Counted from the first letter of the stretch, positions 17,600-27,358 are shown. The stretch is DNA of 52,140 bases from Prochlorococcus sp. HOT208_60m_808G21 (GCA_002026015.1 MWOY01000103.1:1-52140); one strand, 5' to 3'. Program-made: numbers and translations. Notes: generated by a model from the letters alone, not told the origin.

Positions 17600-19456
17600 T
17601 TAGATATTTGCACCAGCGGCAATCTTAACAAGTCTTACTACTCCTTTTTCAGTTACTTTTTTTGCAATTTTTATACCCATTTCTCTTGTATAGGGCTCAT
17701 TTATAAGTCTTGGAACTCTTGTTAGAAAGATGTCAATTGAATACCCAGGCACTTTTTGTAAAATCTCTAAAAAGTTTCTCAATGGCTCTACATACATTAT
17801 AAGCTCACTCAAGTTGTTATTTTCGTTATTAGTATTTAATTTAATTGATTTTGGAAGATAGTTATTCAAACCTTTCAATATTTTTAGACTAAGTAAATCG
17901 ATCTGATTTGTTAAACTTTCAACTATCTCATTTCTAAGAAATCCTCCATTTGGAGAAAAGAGAAGATTTATAACTTCGTCTAAAAGTTTTTCTAAATCAA
18001 GATTTGTTTGCTTTGCAGCGTTAGAAAGCAGATCTTCCAAACGGTCCCATTTAAATTGTTTATTATCAAAAAGCATTTCTTTAAGACTTTCCCTTAATTG
18101 TGGATCAGGGTCTTCCATCAATCTTCTTGCAAAATATGGGTAAGCCGCACCTAATATTTTGAAGTTTGGATCTACGCTTAAAGCTATTCCTTCTAATGTG
18201 AGTAATGATCTAATTATAAGCGCATAATATGGGGGTAGTCTGAAAGGGAATTTATACATAACACCAGACATATCGTCTGTAACGCTTTTAAAATCCATTT
18301 TCGAAACTCCTTGTTCAACAGCATTTATGAAAACATCTTGAAATGCTGGAACAATTGGTTCTAGATTAACTTCCTCTGATAAAAATCCCAATTTCACGAA
18401 ATCTTGAGATAATTTATCGAAGTTTTTATTCACTAAATGTACTACTGCTTGAATTAATCCTGATCTAGATTCTCTGGAAACTTCGCTCATCATTCCAAAA
18501 TCTAGATAACATAATCTTCCATCTTCTAAGGCTAATAAATTACCTGGATGTGGATCTGCATGAAAAAAACCATGTTCTAAAAGCTGTTCTAAACTGCATT
18601 GCACTCCTATATCAATCATTTCATCAGGATTAATACCTAATTTTTTGACGTCTTCTAAATTTGTTAATTTCGTACCGTCTATCCATTCCATTGCTAAAAC
18701 TCTTCTTGAAGTTATGTCTTTATAAATTTTTGGTACTGCAATCATTTTGTTATGTTTATGCATTTCTCTAAATTTTTCAGCATTTGTAGCTTCGTTTAGA
18801 TAATCCATCTCTTCAAAAACTCTTTTGCCTAATTCATCAATCAAAGCAACAAGATCACTTCTTATTAATCCGATATTGTTTTTTAACCAATAAGCAATAT
18901 TTCTCACTATATAAAGGTCTAAGGTTATTTGTTCTCTCAAGCCTGGCCTTTGTACTTTTATTGCAACGATCTCTTCATTTTTTAATTTAGCTTTATGTAC
19001 TTGCCCTAAAGAAGCAGCGGAAATAGGCTCTTTATCAATTTCTAAAAAAATTTGATCTATTTTGTATCCTAAATCTTCTTCTATTAGTTCCATTGCTTTA
19101 TCGCCATCAAACCCAGGGAGTTGATCTTGCAATTCAGATAATTCTTCTAGAAGAATCCCTGGGATTATATCTGGTCTAGTTGATAGAGCTTGGCCTGCTT
19201 TAACAAATGCAGGTCCAAGTTCGACTAATAAATTTGTTAATTCTCGTGCTCTAAATCTTGCTTGCTGTTCATTTTTCAATCTTCCAGTTAATTTGTCCCA
19301 TCCAACGGAGAAGATGTAAGCAAAAATTGGAATGAGTGTTTGCCAAAGCCTTTTTAAAAGCCTTTTAGGGTTTTTTTTGTAAATTTTAGAAATTGTATCT
19401 GGATCATAATTTAAGAGTCCAGATAACTCAATAAAATCAGTAAAATCTTCTTTCAT
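17600..19456 (-). CDS. ABC1/UbiB/AarF-family atypical kinase
   Basis: This 618-residue protein is of the ABC1 family, whose cyanobacterial and plastid members act in quinone and tocopherol metabolism or light-stress responses. It shows the family KxGQ motif (FVKAGQALSTRPDIIP near 90), the ATP-binding VAIKVQRPG, the catalytic HGFFHADPHPGNLL and metal-binding YLDFGMMSEV. The C-terminal part is helical, with a hydrophobic stretch but no obvious transmembrane anchor. It is divergent from recN across 68 bases and tightly joined to the DUF1400 gene downstream. The substrate is not predictable from sequence. Confidence 0.92.
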   Translation of the reverse strand: MKEDFTDFIELSGLLNYDPDTISKIYKKNPKRLLKRLWQTLIPIFAYIFSVGWDKLTGRLKNEQQARFRARELTNLLVELGPAFVKAGQALSTRPDIIPGILLEELSELQDQLPGFDGDKAMELIEEDLGYKIDQIFLEIDKEPISAASLGQVHKAKLKNEEIVAIKVQRPGLREQITLDLYIVRNIAYWLKNNIGLIRSDLVALIDELGKRVFEEMDYLNEATNAEKFREMHKHNKMIAVPKIYKDITSRRVLAMEWIDGTKLTNLEDVKKLGINPDEMIDIGVQCSLEQLLEHGFFHADPHPGNLLALEDGRLCYLDFGMMSEVSRESRSGLIQAVVHLVNKNFDKLSQDFVKLGFLSEEVNLEPIVPAFQDVFINAVEQGVSKMDFKSVTDDMSGVMYKFPFRLPPYYALIIRSLLTLEGIALSVDPNFKILGAAYPYFARRLMEDPDPQLRESLKEMLFDNKQFKWDRLEDLLSNAAKQTNLDLEKLLDEVINLLFSPNGGFLRNEIVESLTNQIDLLSLKILKGLNNYLPKSIKLNTNNENNNLSELIMYVEPLRNFLEILQKVPGYSIDIFLTRVPRLINEPYTREMGIKIAKKVTEKGVVRLVKIAAGANI

Positions 19457-19524
19457 AACTTTATGTACTTAAAACCTTTATTTTCTTAAAAAAGAAGTTA
19501 ATTTTTTTATATAAAAGATTTATC

Positions 19525-21204
19525 ATGTTAATACAACTAAAAATTGAAAATATTGCCTTAATAGAAATTATAGAAATTAATTTTGAAAAAGGTTTGAATA
19601 TCATAACTGGGGATTCAGGTTCAGGAAAATCACTAATTTTGGATTCCCTAAATGCTTTATTTGGTGGAACTAATATACCTCTAAAACATTTAATACGTCC
19701 AGGAAAAGAATTTTGCATTATTGAGGCGAAATTTTCTTCATCATCCCAAATTAATCATTGGCTAATTAGTAATGGTTTTGAAATAACTTCTTCAGAATTA
19801 CAAATTAAAAGAAAATCTTATAAAAAAAATAATAAAATTTTGTCCAAATACAGCCTTAATAATTTTTCAATTAATAGACAAATATTAGAAAAACTTGGAC
19901 AATTTTTAATTGATTTTGCAGGGCAATCTGATACGTTTATCTTTGATTCTTTAGACAAGAGAAGATTAATCATTGATGACTTATGTTCCCAAGAATCAAG
20001 TGATATTAGCGAAAGGATTAAAAGTATTTGGGGAGAAGCTAAAGTTTTAAAAAGATTAATGGATGAAAAAATAGAATTTTCTAGGAATCAAGAAGCGAAA
20101 AACTTGGTAATTAAAAACATGTTGAAGAGTTTAGAAGAAGCTGATTTAAAATCCAGTGAAGAAATTTTAGAATTGGAGTTATTAGAAAATAAACTCGTAA
20201 ATAATCTGGAAATTAATAATTCAATAAAATCATCATTAGAAAACTTAAATAATTTCAGTCATGATGAACCATCAGTAACTTTTTTGATAAATCAATCAAT
20301 AAAGATTTTAAATAAAACAGCAGATTTCGATTTAAACATTGAAAAATTTAGAAAGAAGTTATTGAATATCCATGCTGATGTTGAAGATTTAATTTTTGAT
20401 CTAAACTCATATTTACAAGACATAGAGAATTATGAATCCAATCTTCCAGAAATACAAAAAAGATTATTTTTTTTAAAAAACTTAGAGAGAACTTTTTCAT
20501 TGGATTTGCCTCAATTAATTGAAAAGCGTAATCAATTAAAGATTTATTTTCATCAAAACGATCAAGGTAATGAGATTTGTAGGATTAAAGCTCAAATTGA
20601 GAATTTACAAAGAGATTTAAATGCTTTATTTGATATTCAATCTGCTGAAAGAAAAAAAATTGCTAAACATTTACAAGATTCAGTAATGTCGATTTTAAGC
20701 AATCTAGGTTTAGAAAATGCAAATTTTTCAATTCAATTTTCTGAATGCAAGCCTTCTGGAGATGGAATTGATGATATAAATTTTTTGTTTTCTGCTAATC
20801 CTGATCAGAAGCTTGCTCCATTATCAAATGTTATTTCTGGGGGAGAAATGTCAAGATTCTTGTTAGCTATTAAATCTAGTATTTCTAAAAAACCCAATAC
20901 TTTCTTTTTAGATGAAATTGATAGTGGTTTAAGTGGTAAATCTTTATTTTCTTTGGTTGAGCTTATACAAGATATTTCTAAAAATCAACAAGTTTTATGT
21001 ATTACACATCAGCCTTTCTTAGCTGCTAGGGGAGCAGCTCATTTTAAAGTTAATAAAAACGTAATTAATGGAACAACTTATACATCAATTGTAAAATTAA
21101 CTACTAAAAATCAAAGAAAAAATGAATTAATAGAACTTATAGGTGGAGGTTCTCGCGAAGTAAAAGAATATGCCTCTAGACTTCTTGATCGCCCAGCTGC
21201 GTAA
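19525..21204 (+). CDS. recN: DNA repair protein RecN
   Basis: RecN is an SMC-like ATPase that acts at double-strand breaks. The N-terminal Walker A is GDSGSGKS (29-36), a variant of the usual GETGAGKS. Coiled-coil arms occupy about 170-380. The C-terminal head has the signature SGGEMSRFLLAIKS near 437 and the Walker B FFLDEIDSGLSGK, followed by QVLCITHQPFLAA. The length of 559 fits. It starts with ATG at 19525, with no strong Shine-Dalgarno. uvrA follows 54 bases later on the same strand, giving a short DNA-repair cluster. Confidence 0.95.
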   Translation: MLIQLKIENIALIEIIEINFEKGLNIITGDSGSGKSLILDSLNALFGGTNIPLKHLIRPGKEFCIIEAKFSSSSQINHWLISNGFEITSSELQIKRKSYKKNNKILSKYSLNNFSINRQILEKLGQFLIDFAGQSDTFIFDSLDKRRLIIDDLCSQESSDISERIKSIWGEAKVLKRLMDEKIEFSRNQEAKNLVIKNMLKSLEEADLKSSEEILELELLENKLVNNLEINNSIKSSLENLNNFSHDEPSVTFLINQSIKILNKTADFDLNIEKFRKKLLNIHADVEDLIFDLNSYLQDIENYESNLPEIQKRLFFLKNLERTFSLDLPQLIEKRNQLKIYFHQNDQGNEICRIKAQIENLQRDLNALFDIQSAERKKIAKHLQDSVMSILSNLGLENANFSIQFSECKPSGDGIDDINFLFSANPDQKLAPLSNVISGGEMSRFLLAIKSSISKKPNTFFLDEIDSGLSGKSLFSLVELIQDISKNQQVLCITHQPFLAARGAAHFKVNKNVINGTTYTSIVKLTTKNQRKNELIELIGGGSREVKEYASRLLDRPAA

Positions 21205-21221
21205 AACAGAAATAATTCTAC

Positions 21222-21227
21222 TATAAT
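21222..21227 (+). promoter_or_regulatory. Possible -10 element for uvrA
   Basis: A perfect TATAAT lies 31 bases before the uvrA ATG, between recN and uvrA. I see no convincing -35 hexamer, which is common for picocyanobacterial promoters. In DNA this AT-rich the match could be chance. Confidence 0.3.
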
Positions 21228-21258
21228 AATCTTTTTAAATCATAAATTAGATTTAAAC

Positions 21259-24162
21259 ATGGTTAATAAAGTTGATAGTAGTTTTGAACAAGATAACTCA
21301 ATTAAAATTAGAGGAGCTCGTCAACATAATTTAAAAAATATCGATCTTTCTCTACCTAGAAATAAATTTATAGTTTTTACAGGTGTGAGTGGAAGTGGTA
21401 AAAGTTCTCTAGCTTTTGATACTATTTTCGCTGAAGGTCAAAGAAGATATGTTGAGAGTCTTTCGGCATATGCAAGGCAATTTTTGGGTCAAGTAGATAA
21501 ACCAGATGTTGACAATATTGAAGGTTTATCACCTGCTATTTCAATTGATCAAAAATCTACAAGTCATAATCCTCGATCAACAGTTGGAACAGTAACAGAG
21601 ATACAAGATTACTTAAGATTATTGTTTGGTAGAGCTGGTGAGCCGCATTGTCATCATTGCGGTATTCCAATTGCGCCTCAAACAATTGATGAAATGGTTG
21701 ATCAAATTCTTCTTTTACCTGAAGGAACAAGGTATCAATTGTTGGCTCCTGTTGTGAGAGGTAAGAAAGGAACACATACAAAATTAATAAGTGGATTAGC
21801 TGCTGAAGGATTTGCTAGAGTAAGGATTAACGGTGAGGTAAGAGAGCTTGCTGATAGTATTGAATTAGATAAAAATCAAATTCATAATATTGAGGTAGTA
21901 GTTGATAGATTAATTGCAAGAGAAGGAATACAAGAAAGATTAAATGATTCTCTACAAACTTGTCTCAAAAGAGGCGATGGCTTAGCAATAGTAGAGGTTG
22001 TTCCAAAAAAAGGAGAAAACTTACCTTCTAACTTAGAGAGAGAAAAACTTTATTCAGAAAATTATGCATGTCCTGTACATGGCTCTATTGTTGAAGAACT
22101 TTCTCCTAGATTATTTTCTTTTAATAGCCCATATGGGGCCTGTCCAGATTGTCATGGGATTGGTTATTTAAAAAAATTTACTGCGGATAGAGTTATACCT
22201 GATAAAACATTGCCTGTTTATGCTGCAATAGCTCCTTGGAGTGAAAAAGATAATACATATTACTTCTCTTTACTTTATTCAGTAGGACAGGCTTATGGTT
22301 TTGAATTAAAAACTCCTTGGAAAGATTTAAGTGATTTGCAAAAAAAAGTTTTACTATTGGGATCAGATAAACCAATATTAATTCAAGCTGATAGTCGTTT
22401 TAAAACTTCTAGTGGTTTTGAAAGACCTTTTGAGGGCATTTTGCCAATACTAGAAAGGCAATTGAATGAAGCCAGTGGAGAATCAGTTAAACAAAAATTA
22501 GAAAAGTATCTAGAATTAGTTCCCTGTAAGACATGTTCTGGAAAAAGATTAAGGCCTGAAGCTTTGGCCGTTAAACTTGGTCCATATAACATTACTGACT
22601 TAACTTCTATAAGCGTTTCTGAAACTCTTAATCACGTAGAACGCATAATGGGTTTAGGGAAGACAAAGAAGGAAAATATATCTTTATCAGAAAAACAAAA
22701 GCAGATAGGTGAATTGGTTTTAAAAGAGATTCGTTTACGTTTGAAGTTTTTAATTAATGTTGGTTTAGATTATTTGACTTTAGATAGACCAGCTATGACT
22801 TTGTCTGGTGGTGAGGCTCAGCGTATTAGATTGGCTACACAAATAGGTGCAGGTCTTACTGGTGTTTTATATGTTTTAGATGAACCAAGTATTGGTTTGC
22901 ATCAGAGAGACAATGACAGATTATTAGAAACATTAAAAAGTTTAAGAGACTTGGGAAATACTTTGGTTGTGGTTGAACATGATGAAGATACTATGAAATC
23001 CGCAGATTATTTAGTAGATATTGGTCCAGGAGCAGGTGTTTATGGCGGGGAAATTATTGCTAAAGGATCTTATCAAGATGTTTTAAATTCAGAAAGGTCA
23101 TTAACTGGAGCTTATCTCAGTGGTAGAAAGTCAATTCCTACTCCAAAAGAACGTAGATCATCTGTAAAAAAAAGTTTAATTTTAAATAATTGTTCTAAAA
23201 ATAATTTAAAAGATATTTCTGTGGAATTTCCTTTAGGAAGGCTAGTTTCTGTAACTGGTGTAAGTGGAAGTGGAAAGAGCACCTTGATAAATGAATTACT
23301 TCATCCTGCATTGTGTCATTCTTTGGGATTAAAAGTTCCTTTTCCTCAAGGTGTAAAAGAGTTAAAGGGTATAAAGGCAATTGATAAAGTTATCGTTATT
23401 GATCAATCTCCAATAGGAAGAACTCCAAGATCAAATCCTGCTACATATACCGGTGCTTTTGACCCTATAAGGCAGATATTTACTGCCACAGTAGAAGCAA
23501 AAGCAAGAGGTTATCAGGCTGGTCAATTTAGCTTTAACGTGAAAGGAGGAAGATGCGAAGCCTGTAAAGGCCAGGGAGTCAATGTTATTGAAATGAATTT
23601 CTTACCTGATGTGTATGTTCAATGTGAAGTATGTAAAGGAGCTCGTTTTAATAGGGAAACTCTTCAAGTTAAATATAAAGGTTTCAATATATCTGATGTT
23701 TTAGAGATGACTGTTGAACAAGCTGCAGAAACTTTCTCTGCTATTCCTCAAGCTGCTGATAGATTATCTACATTGGTTGATGTTGGCTTAGGATATGTCA
23801 AATTAGGCCAGCCAGCTCCTACGTTATCTGGTGGAGAGGCTCAAAGAGTTAAGTTAGCCACGGAATTGTCAAAAAGGGCTACTGGAAAAACCTTATATTT
23901 GATTGATGAACCAACTACAGGGTTAAGTTTTTACGATGTTCATAAATTAATGGATGTGATACAACGTTTGGTAGATAAAGGTAATTCAGTAATTGTTATT
24001 GAACATAATTTAGATGTTATTAGATGTTCAGATTGGATTATTGATTTAGGACCTGATGGAGGGGATAAAGGAGGAGAAATCGTTGCAGAAGGTATTCCTG
24101 AGGATGTAGCTAAAAATCTTACAAGTCATACAGCAAAATATCTTAAAAAGGTTCTAAAATAA
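21259..24162 (+). CDS. uvrA: Excinuclease ABC subunit A
   Basis: UvrA recognises DNA damage in nucleotide excision repair and loads UvrB. Both ATP-binding domains are intact, with Walker A GVSGSGKSS (42-50) and GVSGSGKST (from about 667), and with two LSGGEAQR signatures. Zinc-binding modules are seen as ACPDCHGIGYL, CKTCSGKRLRPEAL, CEACKGQG and CEVCKGARFNRETL. The length of 967 is normal. It follows recN closely. A 201-base gap separates it from the sps-like gene. In that gap I see only a weak AAGTG/CACTT inverted repeat (24224-24241). Confidence 0.97.
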   Translation: MVNKVDSSFEQDNSIKIRGARQHNLKNIDLSLPRNKFIVFTGVSGSGKSSLAFDTIFAEGQRRYVESLSAYARQFLGQVDKPDVDNIEGLSPAISIDQKSTSHNPRSTVGTVTEIQDYLRLLFGRAGEPHCHHCGIPIAPQTIDEMVDQILLLPEGTRYQLLAPVVRGKKGTHTKLISGLAAEGFARVRINGEVRELADSIELDKNQIHNIEVVVDRLIAREGIQERLNDSLQTCLKRGDGLAIVEVVPKKGENLPSNLEREKLYSENYACPVHGSIVEELSPRLFSFNSPYGACPDCHGIGYLKKFTADRVIPDKTLPVYAAIAPWSEKDNTYYFSLLYSVGQAYGFELKTPWKDLSDLQKKVLLLGSDKPILIQADSRFKTSSGFERPFEGILPILERQLNEASGESVKQKLEKYLELVPCKTCSGKRLRPEALAVKLGPYNITDLTSISVSETLNHVERIMGLGKTKKENISLSEKQKQIGELVLKEIRLRLKFLINVGLDYLTLDRPAMTLSGGEAQRIRLATQIGAGLTGVLYVLDEPSIGLHQRDNDRLLETLKSLRDLGNTLVVVEHDEDTMKSADYLVDIGPGAGVYGGEIIAKGSYQDVLNSERSLTGAYLSGRKSIPTPKERRSSVKKSLILNNCSKNNLKDISVEFPLGRLVSVTGVSGSGKSTLINELLHPALCHSLGLKVPFPQGVKELKGIKAIDKVIVIDQSPIGRTPRSNPATYTGAFDPIRQIFTATVEAKARGYQAGQFSFNVKGGRCEACKGQGVNVIEMNFLPDVYVQCEVCKGARFNRETLQVKYKGFNISDVLEMTVEQAAETFSAIPQAADRLSTLVDVGLGYVKLGQPAPTLSGGEAQRVKLATELSKRATGKTLYLIDEPTTGLSFYDVHKLMDVIQRLVDKGNSVIVIEHNLDVIRCSDWIIDLGPDGGDKGGEIVAEGIPEDVAKNLTSHTAKYLKKVLK

Positions 24163-24349
24163 GAAAATTCTTGTTGCATTTCTTTTTATTTTAATTATTT
24201 GAGCAAAAATAAATTTTTTTTTAAAGTGGTATAAAACACTTCTATAACTACCTTTTGGGCAATTTTTATTTTCAAAAAATTTCAAATCATAATGCTTTCT
24301 TAATATTTCCTTAGAAAATTCAGCTTATTTGTATTACAGGGCTTTGATC

Positions 24350-24354
24350 GGAGG
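24350..24354 (+). promoter_or_regulatory. Shine-Dalgarno site of the sps-like gene
   Basis: GGAGG precedes the ATG at 24364 by 9 bases. It fixes that start codon and stands out because most genes here have weak or no Shine-Dalgarno sequence. Confidence 0.7.
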
Positions 24355-24363
24355 ATTTGCTGA

Positions 24364-25773
24364 ATGAGGTTGAAATTTTTACATTTACATTTACATGGTC
24401 TTATACGTTCTAAAAATCTTGAGTTAGGCAGGGATGCAGATACAGGAGGGCAAACACAATACGTTTTAGAGTTAATTAAAAGTTTGGCTAATACTTCAGA
24501 AGTGGATCAAGTTGATTTAGTTACTCGTTTAATTAAAGATCCTAAAGTAGCAGATGAATATTCTCAAGAAGAAGAATTTGTAGAACCTGGAGTTAAAATT
24601 TTAAGATTCAAATTTGGACCAAATGAATATTTAAGAAAGGAATTGCTTTGGCCTTATTTAGATCATTTAAGTGAAAAACTGATTTCTTACTATAAAAAAA
24701 ACAAAAAGCCTAATTTCATTCATGCTCATTATGCGGATGCTGGATACGTAGGAGTTAAACTAAGTAATTCCTTAAACGTTCCTCTTATTTTTACTGGTCA
24801 TTCTTTAGGAAGAGAGAAAAAAAGGAAATTGCTTGATACTGGTTTAAAAAATAATCAAATAGAAAAACTTTATTCTATAAGTAAAAGAATTGAGGCAGAA
24901 GAAAAAGCATTGAAATCTGCAGATATTGTCGTTACAAGCACTAAACAAGAGTCAGTGTATCAATATTCCCAATATTCTTCTTTTTCACCCCACAAAGCTA
25001 GAGTAATTCCACCTGGTGTTGATCATAATAAGTTTCACCATATTCACTCCACAAGTGAGACAGCCGAAATTGATAACATGATGAAACCTTTTCTAAAGGA
25101 TTCTACTAAACCTCCATTTTTGACTATTTCTAGAGCTGTACGAAGAAAAAATATTCCTTCTTTGATTGAGGCATATGGAAGATCTGAAAAATTAAAAAGA
25201 AAAACTAATTTAATTTTGATTTTGGGCTGCAGAGATAATACTTCTAAACTTGACCCTCAACAAAAAGATGTTTTCAATAATATTTTTGAAACAATTGATA
25301 AATATAATTTGTATGGAAAGGTGGCATATCCAAAAAAACATCTTCCAAGTCAGATTCCTGCTTTATATAGGTGGGCTGCTAGCAGAGGTGGTGTATTTGT
25401 AAACCCAGCTTTAACAGAGCCTTTTGGTTTAACTCTTCTCGAAGCTTCTTCATGTGGATTGCCAATAATATCAACAAATGATGGAGGACCAAAAGAAATT
25501 CGTTCAAAATGTGACAATGGTCTTCTAGTAGATGTTACTGATATTAATGATTTGAAAGTTATTCTTGAAAAAGGAATATCAAATAATAATCAGTGGAAAA
25601 TATGGAGCCGAAATGGAATTGAGGGAGTTAATAGGCACTTTAGTTGGAACACTCATGTACGCAATTATTTATCAGTACTTACTGAAGGATTTTCAAGTTC
25701 AAATAGTTATTCTTCATCTGACATTAAACAAAGTTGTTTAAAAGGGACTTCCTCACTTATAAAACCCCATTGA
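24364..25773 (+). CDS. Sucrose-phosphate synthase-like glycosyltransferase (GT4), no phosphatase domain
   Basis: The protein opens with LHLHGLIRSKNLELGRDADT, then GGQTQYVLEL, the hallmark of sucrose synthase and sucrose-phosphate synthase. It continues with HAHYADAGYVG, TGHSLGREKK, VIPPGVDHNKF and the GT-B nucleotide-sugar motif EPFGLTLLEASSCGLP with its ExxxxxxxE glutamates. SPS makes sucrose-6-phosphate from UDP-glucose and fructose-6-phosphate; in marine picocyanobacteria sucrose is a compatible solute. At 469 residues it lacks the C-terminal HAD-type sucrose-phosphatase domain found in two-domain SPS proteins, so a phosphatase must come from elsewhere. The last ~23 residues are Ser-rich and overlap a convergent small gene. 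Substrate preference is inferred. Confidence 0.85.
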   Translation: MRLKFLHLHLHGLIRSKNLELGRDADTGGQTQYVLELIKSLANTSEVDQVDLVTRLIKDPKVADEYSQEEEFVEPGVKILRFKFGPNEYLRKELLWPYLDHLSEKLISYYKKNKKPNFIHAHYADAGYVGVKLSNSLNVPLIFTGHSLGREKKRKLLDTGLKNNQIEKLYSISKRIEAEEKALKSADIVVTSTKQESVYQYSQYSSFSPHKARVIPPGVDHNKFHHIHSTSETAEIDNMMKPFLKDSTKPPFLTISRAVRRKNIPSLIEAYGRSEKLKRKTNLILILGCRDNTSKLDPQQKDVFNNIFETIDKYNLYGKVAYPKKHLPSQIPALYRWAASRGGVFVNPALTEPFGLTLLEASSCGLPIISTNDGGPKEIRSKCDNGLLVDVTDINDLKVILEKGISNNNQWKIWSRNGIEGVNRHFSWNTHVRNYLSVLTEGFSSSNSYSSSDIKQSCLKGTSSLIKPH

Positions 25774-25952
25774 TCAAAAACCTCAGGATCAGGGTGAAGA
25801 ATTAGTTGATTATTTTGAGTTTTCTTTAGTTTAAAGCCCTTCTTAGATAGTTTTTTCATTAAGTTAGCAGTTTCTTCAAATCTTGATGCCATAGCATCAA
25901 GACTTGAGCAGTCACTTGTTAATCCATTATCTTTCCATGTAAAAAAATTCAT
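25707..25952 (-). CDS. Small conserved hypothetical protein (81 residues)
   Basis: I recall similar proteins in marine Synechococcus and Prochlorococcus but know no function. It begins MNFFTWKDNGLTSDCSSLDA, followed by a helix (MASRFEETANLMKKLSKKGF) and a strand-rich part (QLILHPDPEVFDQWGFISEE). There is no signal peptide or membrane segment. Its last 67 bases overlap the 3' end of the sps-like gene tail to tail. It lies 10 bases downstream of mraY's stop on its 5' side in window order but is not in mraY's transcript order. A real gene is likely because the composition is protein-like and the start is clean. Confidence 0.75.
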   Translation of the reverse strand: MNFFTWKDNGLTSDCSSLDAMASRFEETANLMKKLSKKGFKLKKTQNNQLILHPDPEVFDQWGFISEEVPFKQLCLMSDEE

Positions 25953-25962
25953 AACAAATTTT

Positions 25963-27039
25963 TCAAAGATTGATTTTTAAAACTATACCTAAAATTACAA
26001 GTAAAATGTTGATTTTCCAAAAATTTTCAACTATTTTTTGTTCCTTGACTCCTTTAAGTTCAAAGTGGTGGTGTATTGGCGCCATTAAAAATATGCGTTT
26101 ACCTCTATGAAATAATTTTTTTGTAATTTTAAAAAACCCTACTTGAATCATTACTGATAACGATTCAATAATGAATATTCCTGAGAAAATAGATAAGGTA
26201 AAAACGCTATTGGTTAATAAAGCTATAGAACCTAGAATTGCTCCAATACTAAGAGATCCTGTATCACCCATAAATATTTTTGCAGGATAACTATTGTACT
26301 TGAGAAATCCTAAGCATATGCCAGACATTGAAAAACATAAGATGCTAAAAACAAAAAGTTCTTGCTGTTCTTTCAGTAATATTTCTGTTCCTAATCCATA
26401 AAAGACAATCCCACTGCATCCAGCAGCTAATCCATCTAGTCCATCAGTCAAATTTACTGAATTACTTATGCCCACAAGTACTAAAAAAGAAACTGGCAAT
26501 ATGAAAATATTCATATTTATTCCCAAGGAGTCAGAAACTGTTATTAATGGACTGATTAAATTTTTTTCATAGGCTAACAATATAAAAATTATTGAGATGA
26601 CACTTTGTAAGAAAAATTTCTGTTTTGTTTTTAAACCTGTGTTTTCTTTTTTTTTAATGCTTAAATAATCATCTAAAAATCCTGTAAAAAAGAAACCAAA
26701 AATAGTAAGTAATAAAAGAAATAATTTTAGAGAACCTAAATTGATAGTTATTATCAAAAGTAAAATTAAAAAAGGGATTATCATAAAAATCCCACCCATT
26801 GTTGGAGTATCACTTTTTTTAAAGTGATTAGCTGGGCCTTCATTCCTAATATTTTGAAGTAAATTAAATTTTTTAATAATCTTTAGACCATTTTTCGTTG
26901 TAAAAACAGAAATAAAGAAGGATAATATGTAAACTCCTGTAAAAATAAAATTATTAAAAAAATAGGAGGTAACTATTAAAGCAAAAGTATTTAATATAAA
27001 TAAAGATTCAAAGTTTAACTTTTTAATCTTCCCAATCAT
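25963..27039 (-). CDS. mraY: Phospho-N-acetylmuramoyl-pentapeptide transferase
   Basis: MraY forms lipid I on the inner membrane face from UDP-MurNAc-pentapeptide and undecaprenyl phosphate. The 358-residue protein has about ten hydrophobic segments. Diagnostic motifs are KKSDTPTMGGIFMIIPF near 74, FLDDYLSIKKK with the catalytic Asp pair, SNSVNLTDGLDGLAAG, FMGDTGSLSIGA and the cytoplasmic APIHHHFELKG near the end. Its ATG overlaps the end of the DUF3134 gene by 17 bases in another frame, so the two are probably translated from one message. Confidence 0.96.
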   Translation of the reverse strand: MIGKIKKLNFESLFILNTFALIVTSYFFNNFIFTGVYILSFFISVFTTKNGLKIIKKFNLLQNIRNEGPANHFKKSDTPTMGGIFMIIPFLILLLIITINLGSLKLFLLLLTIFGFFFTGFLDDYLSIKKKENTGLKTKQKFFLQSVISIIFILLAYEKNLISPLITVSDSLGINMNIFILPVSFLVLVGISNSVNLTDGLDGLAAGCSGIVFYGLGTEILLKEQQELFVFSILCFSMSGICLGFLKYNSYPAKIFMGDTGSLSIGAILGSIALLTNSVFTLSIFSGIFIIESLSVMIQVGFFKITKKLFHRGKRIFLMAPIHHHFELKGVKEQKIVENFWKINILLVILGIVLKINL

Positions 27040-27304
27040 CTTCTAATGAAGGATCTTCTTCAGTTTTATAATCTTCTTTTTCTCCCATGAGTGCTGAAAG
27101 TTCTTCTTCTTCTATTGTACTAATCTCTTGTGAATCTCCATCTTTTTCTGCAACAAGTCTACCTGTATTTTCGAGCCAAGATAGAAGATCAGGTTCCTCT
27201 CTTAGTGGCAATACAGGAGCTGGATCATCTCTGTGGTAGCAAGTTAAGGCAGGATTGACTTCAGAAATGTCGTCCAATCTAAGTTTTAATTTATTTGAAT
27301 CCAT
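27023..27304 (-). CDS. DUF3134-type small acidic protein
   Basis: A 93-residue protein read from the ATG at 27304 (MDSNKLKLRLDDISEVNPAL). An upstream ATG-like extension to 27349 adds only a poorly supported hydrophobic stub. The core TCYHRDDPAPVLPLREEPDL, then LLSWLENTGRLVAE, matches a cyanobacterial family of unknown function, DUF3134. The C-terminal third is strongly acidic (TEEDPSLEDDWED). It overlaps the mraY start by 17 bases, and upstream faces the divergent small membrane protein and argG. Confidence 0.82.
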   Translation of the reverse strand: MDSNKLKLRLDDISEVNPALTCYHRDDPAPVLPLREEPDLLSWLENTGRLVAEKDGDSQEISTIEEEELSALMGEKEDYKTEEDPSLEDDWED

Positions 27305-27358
27305 TAAAGGTTTTGTTCTATATATAAGATAATACATAATGATGCACACTTAAAAACT

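Noticed and set aside
24163..24363. Small RNA or tRNA in the uvrA-sps gap
   Set aside because: No cloverleaf, no strong stem and no terminator; only a weak 5-bp inverted repeat (24224-24241).
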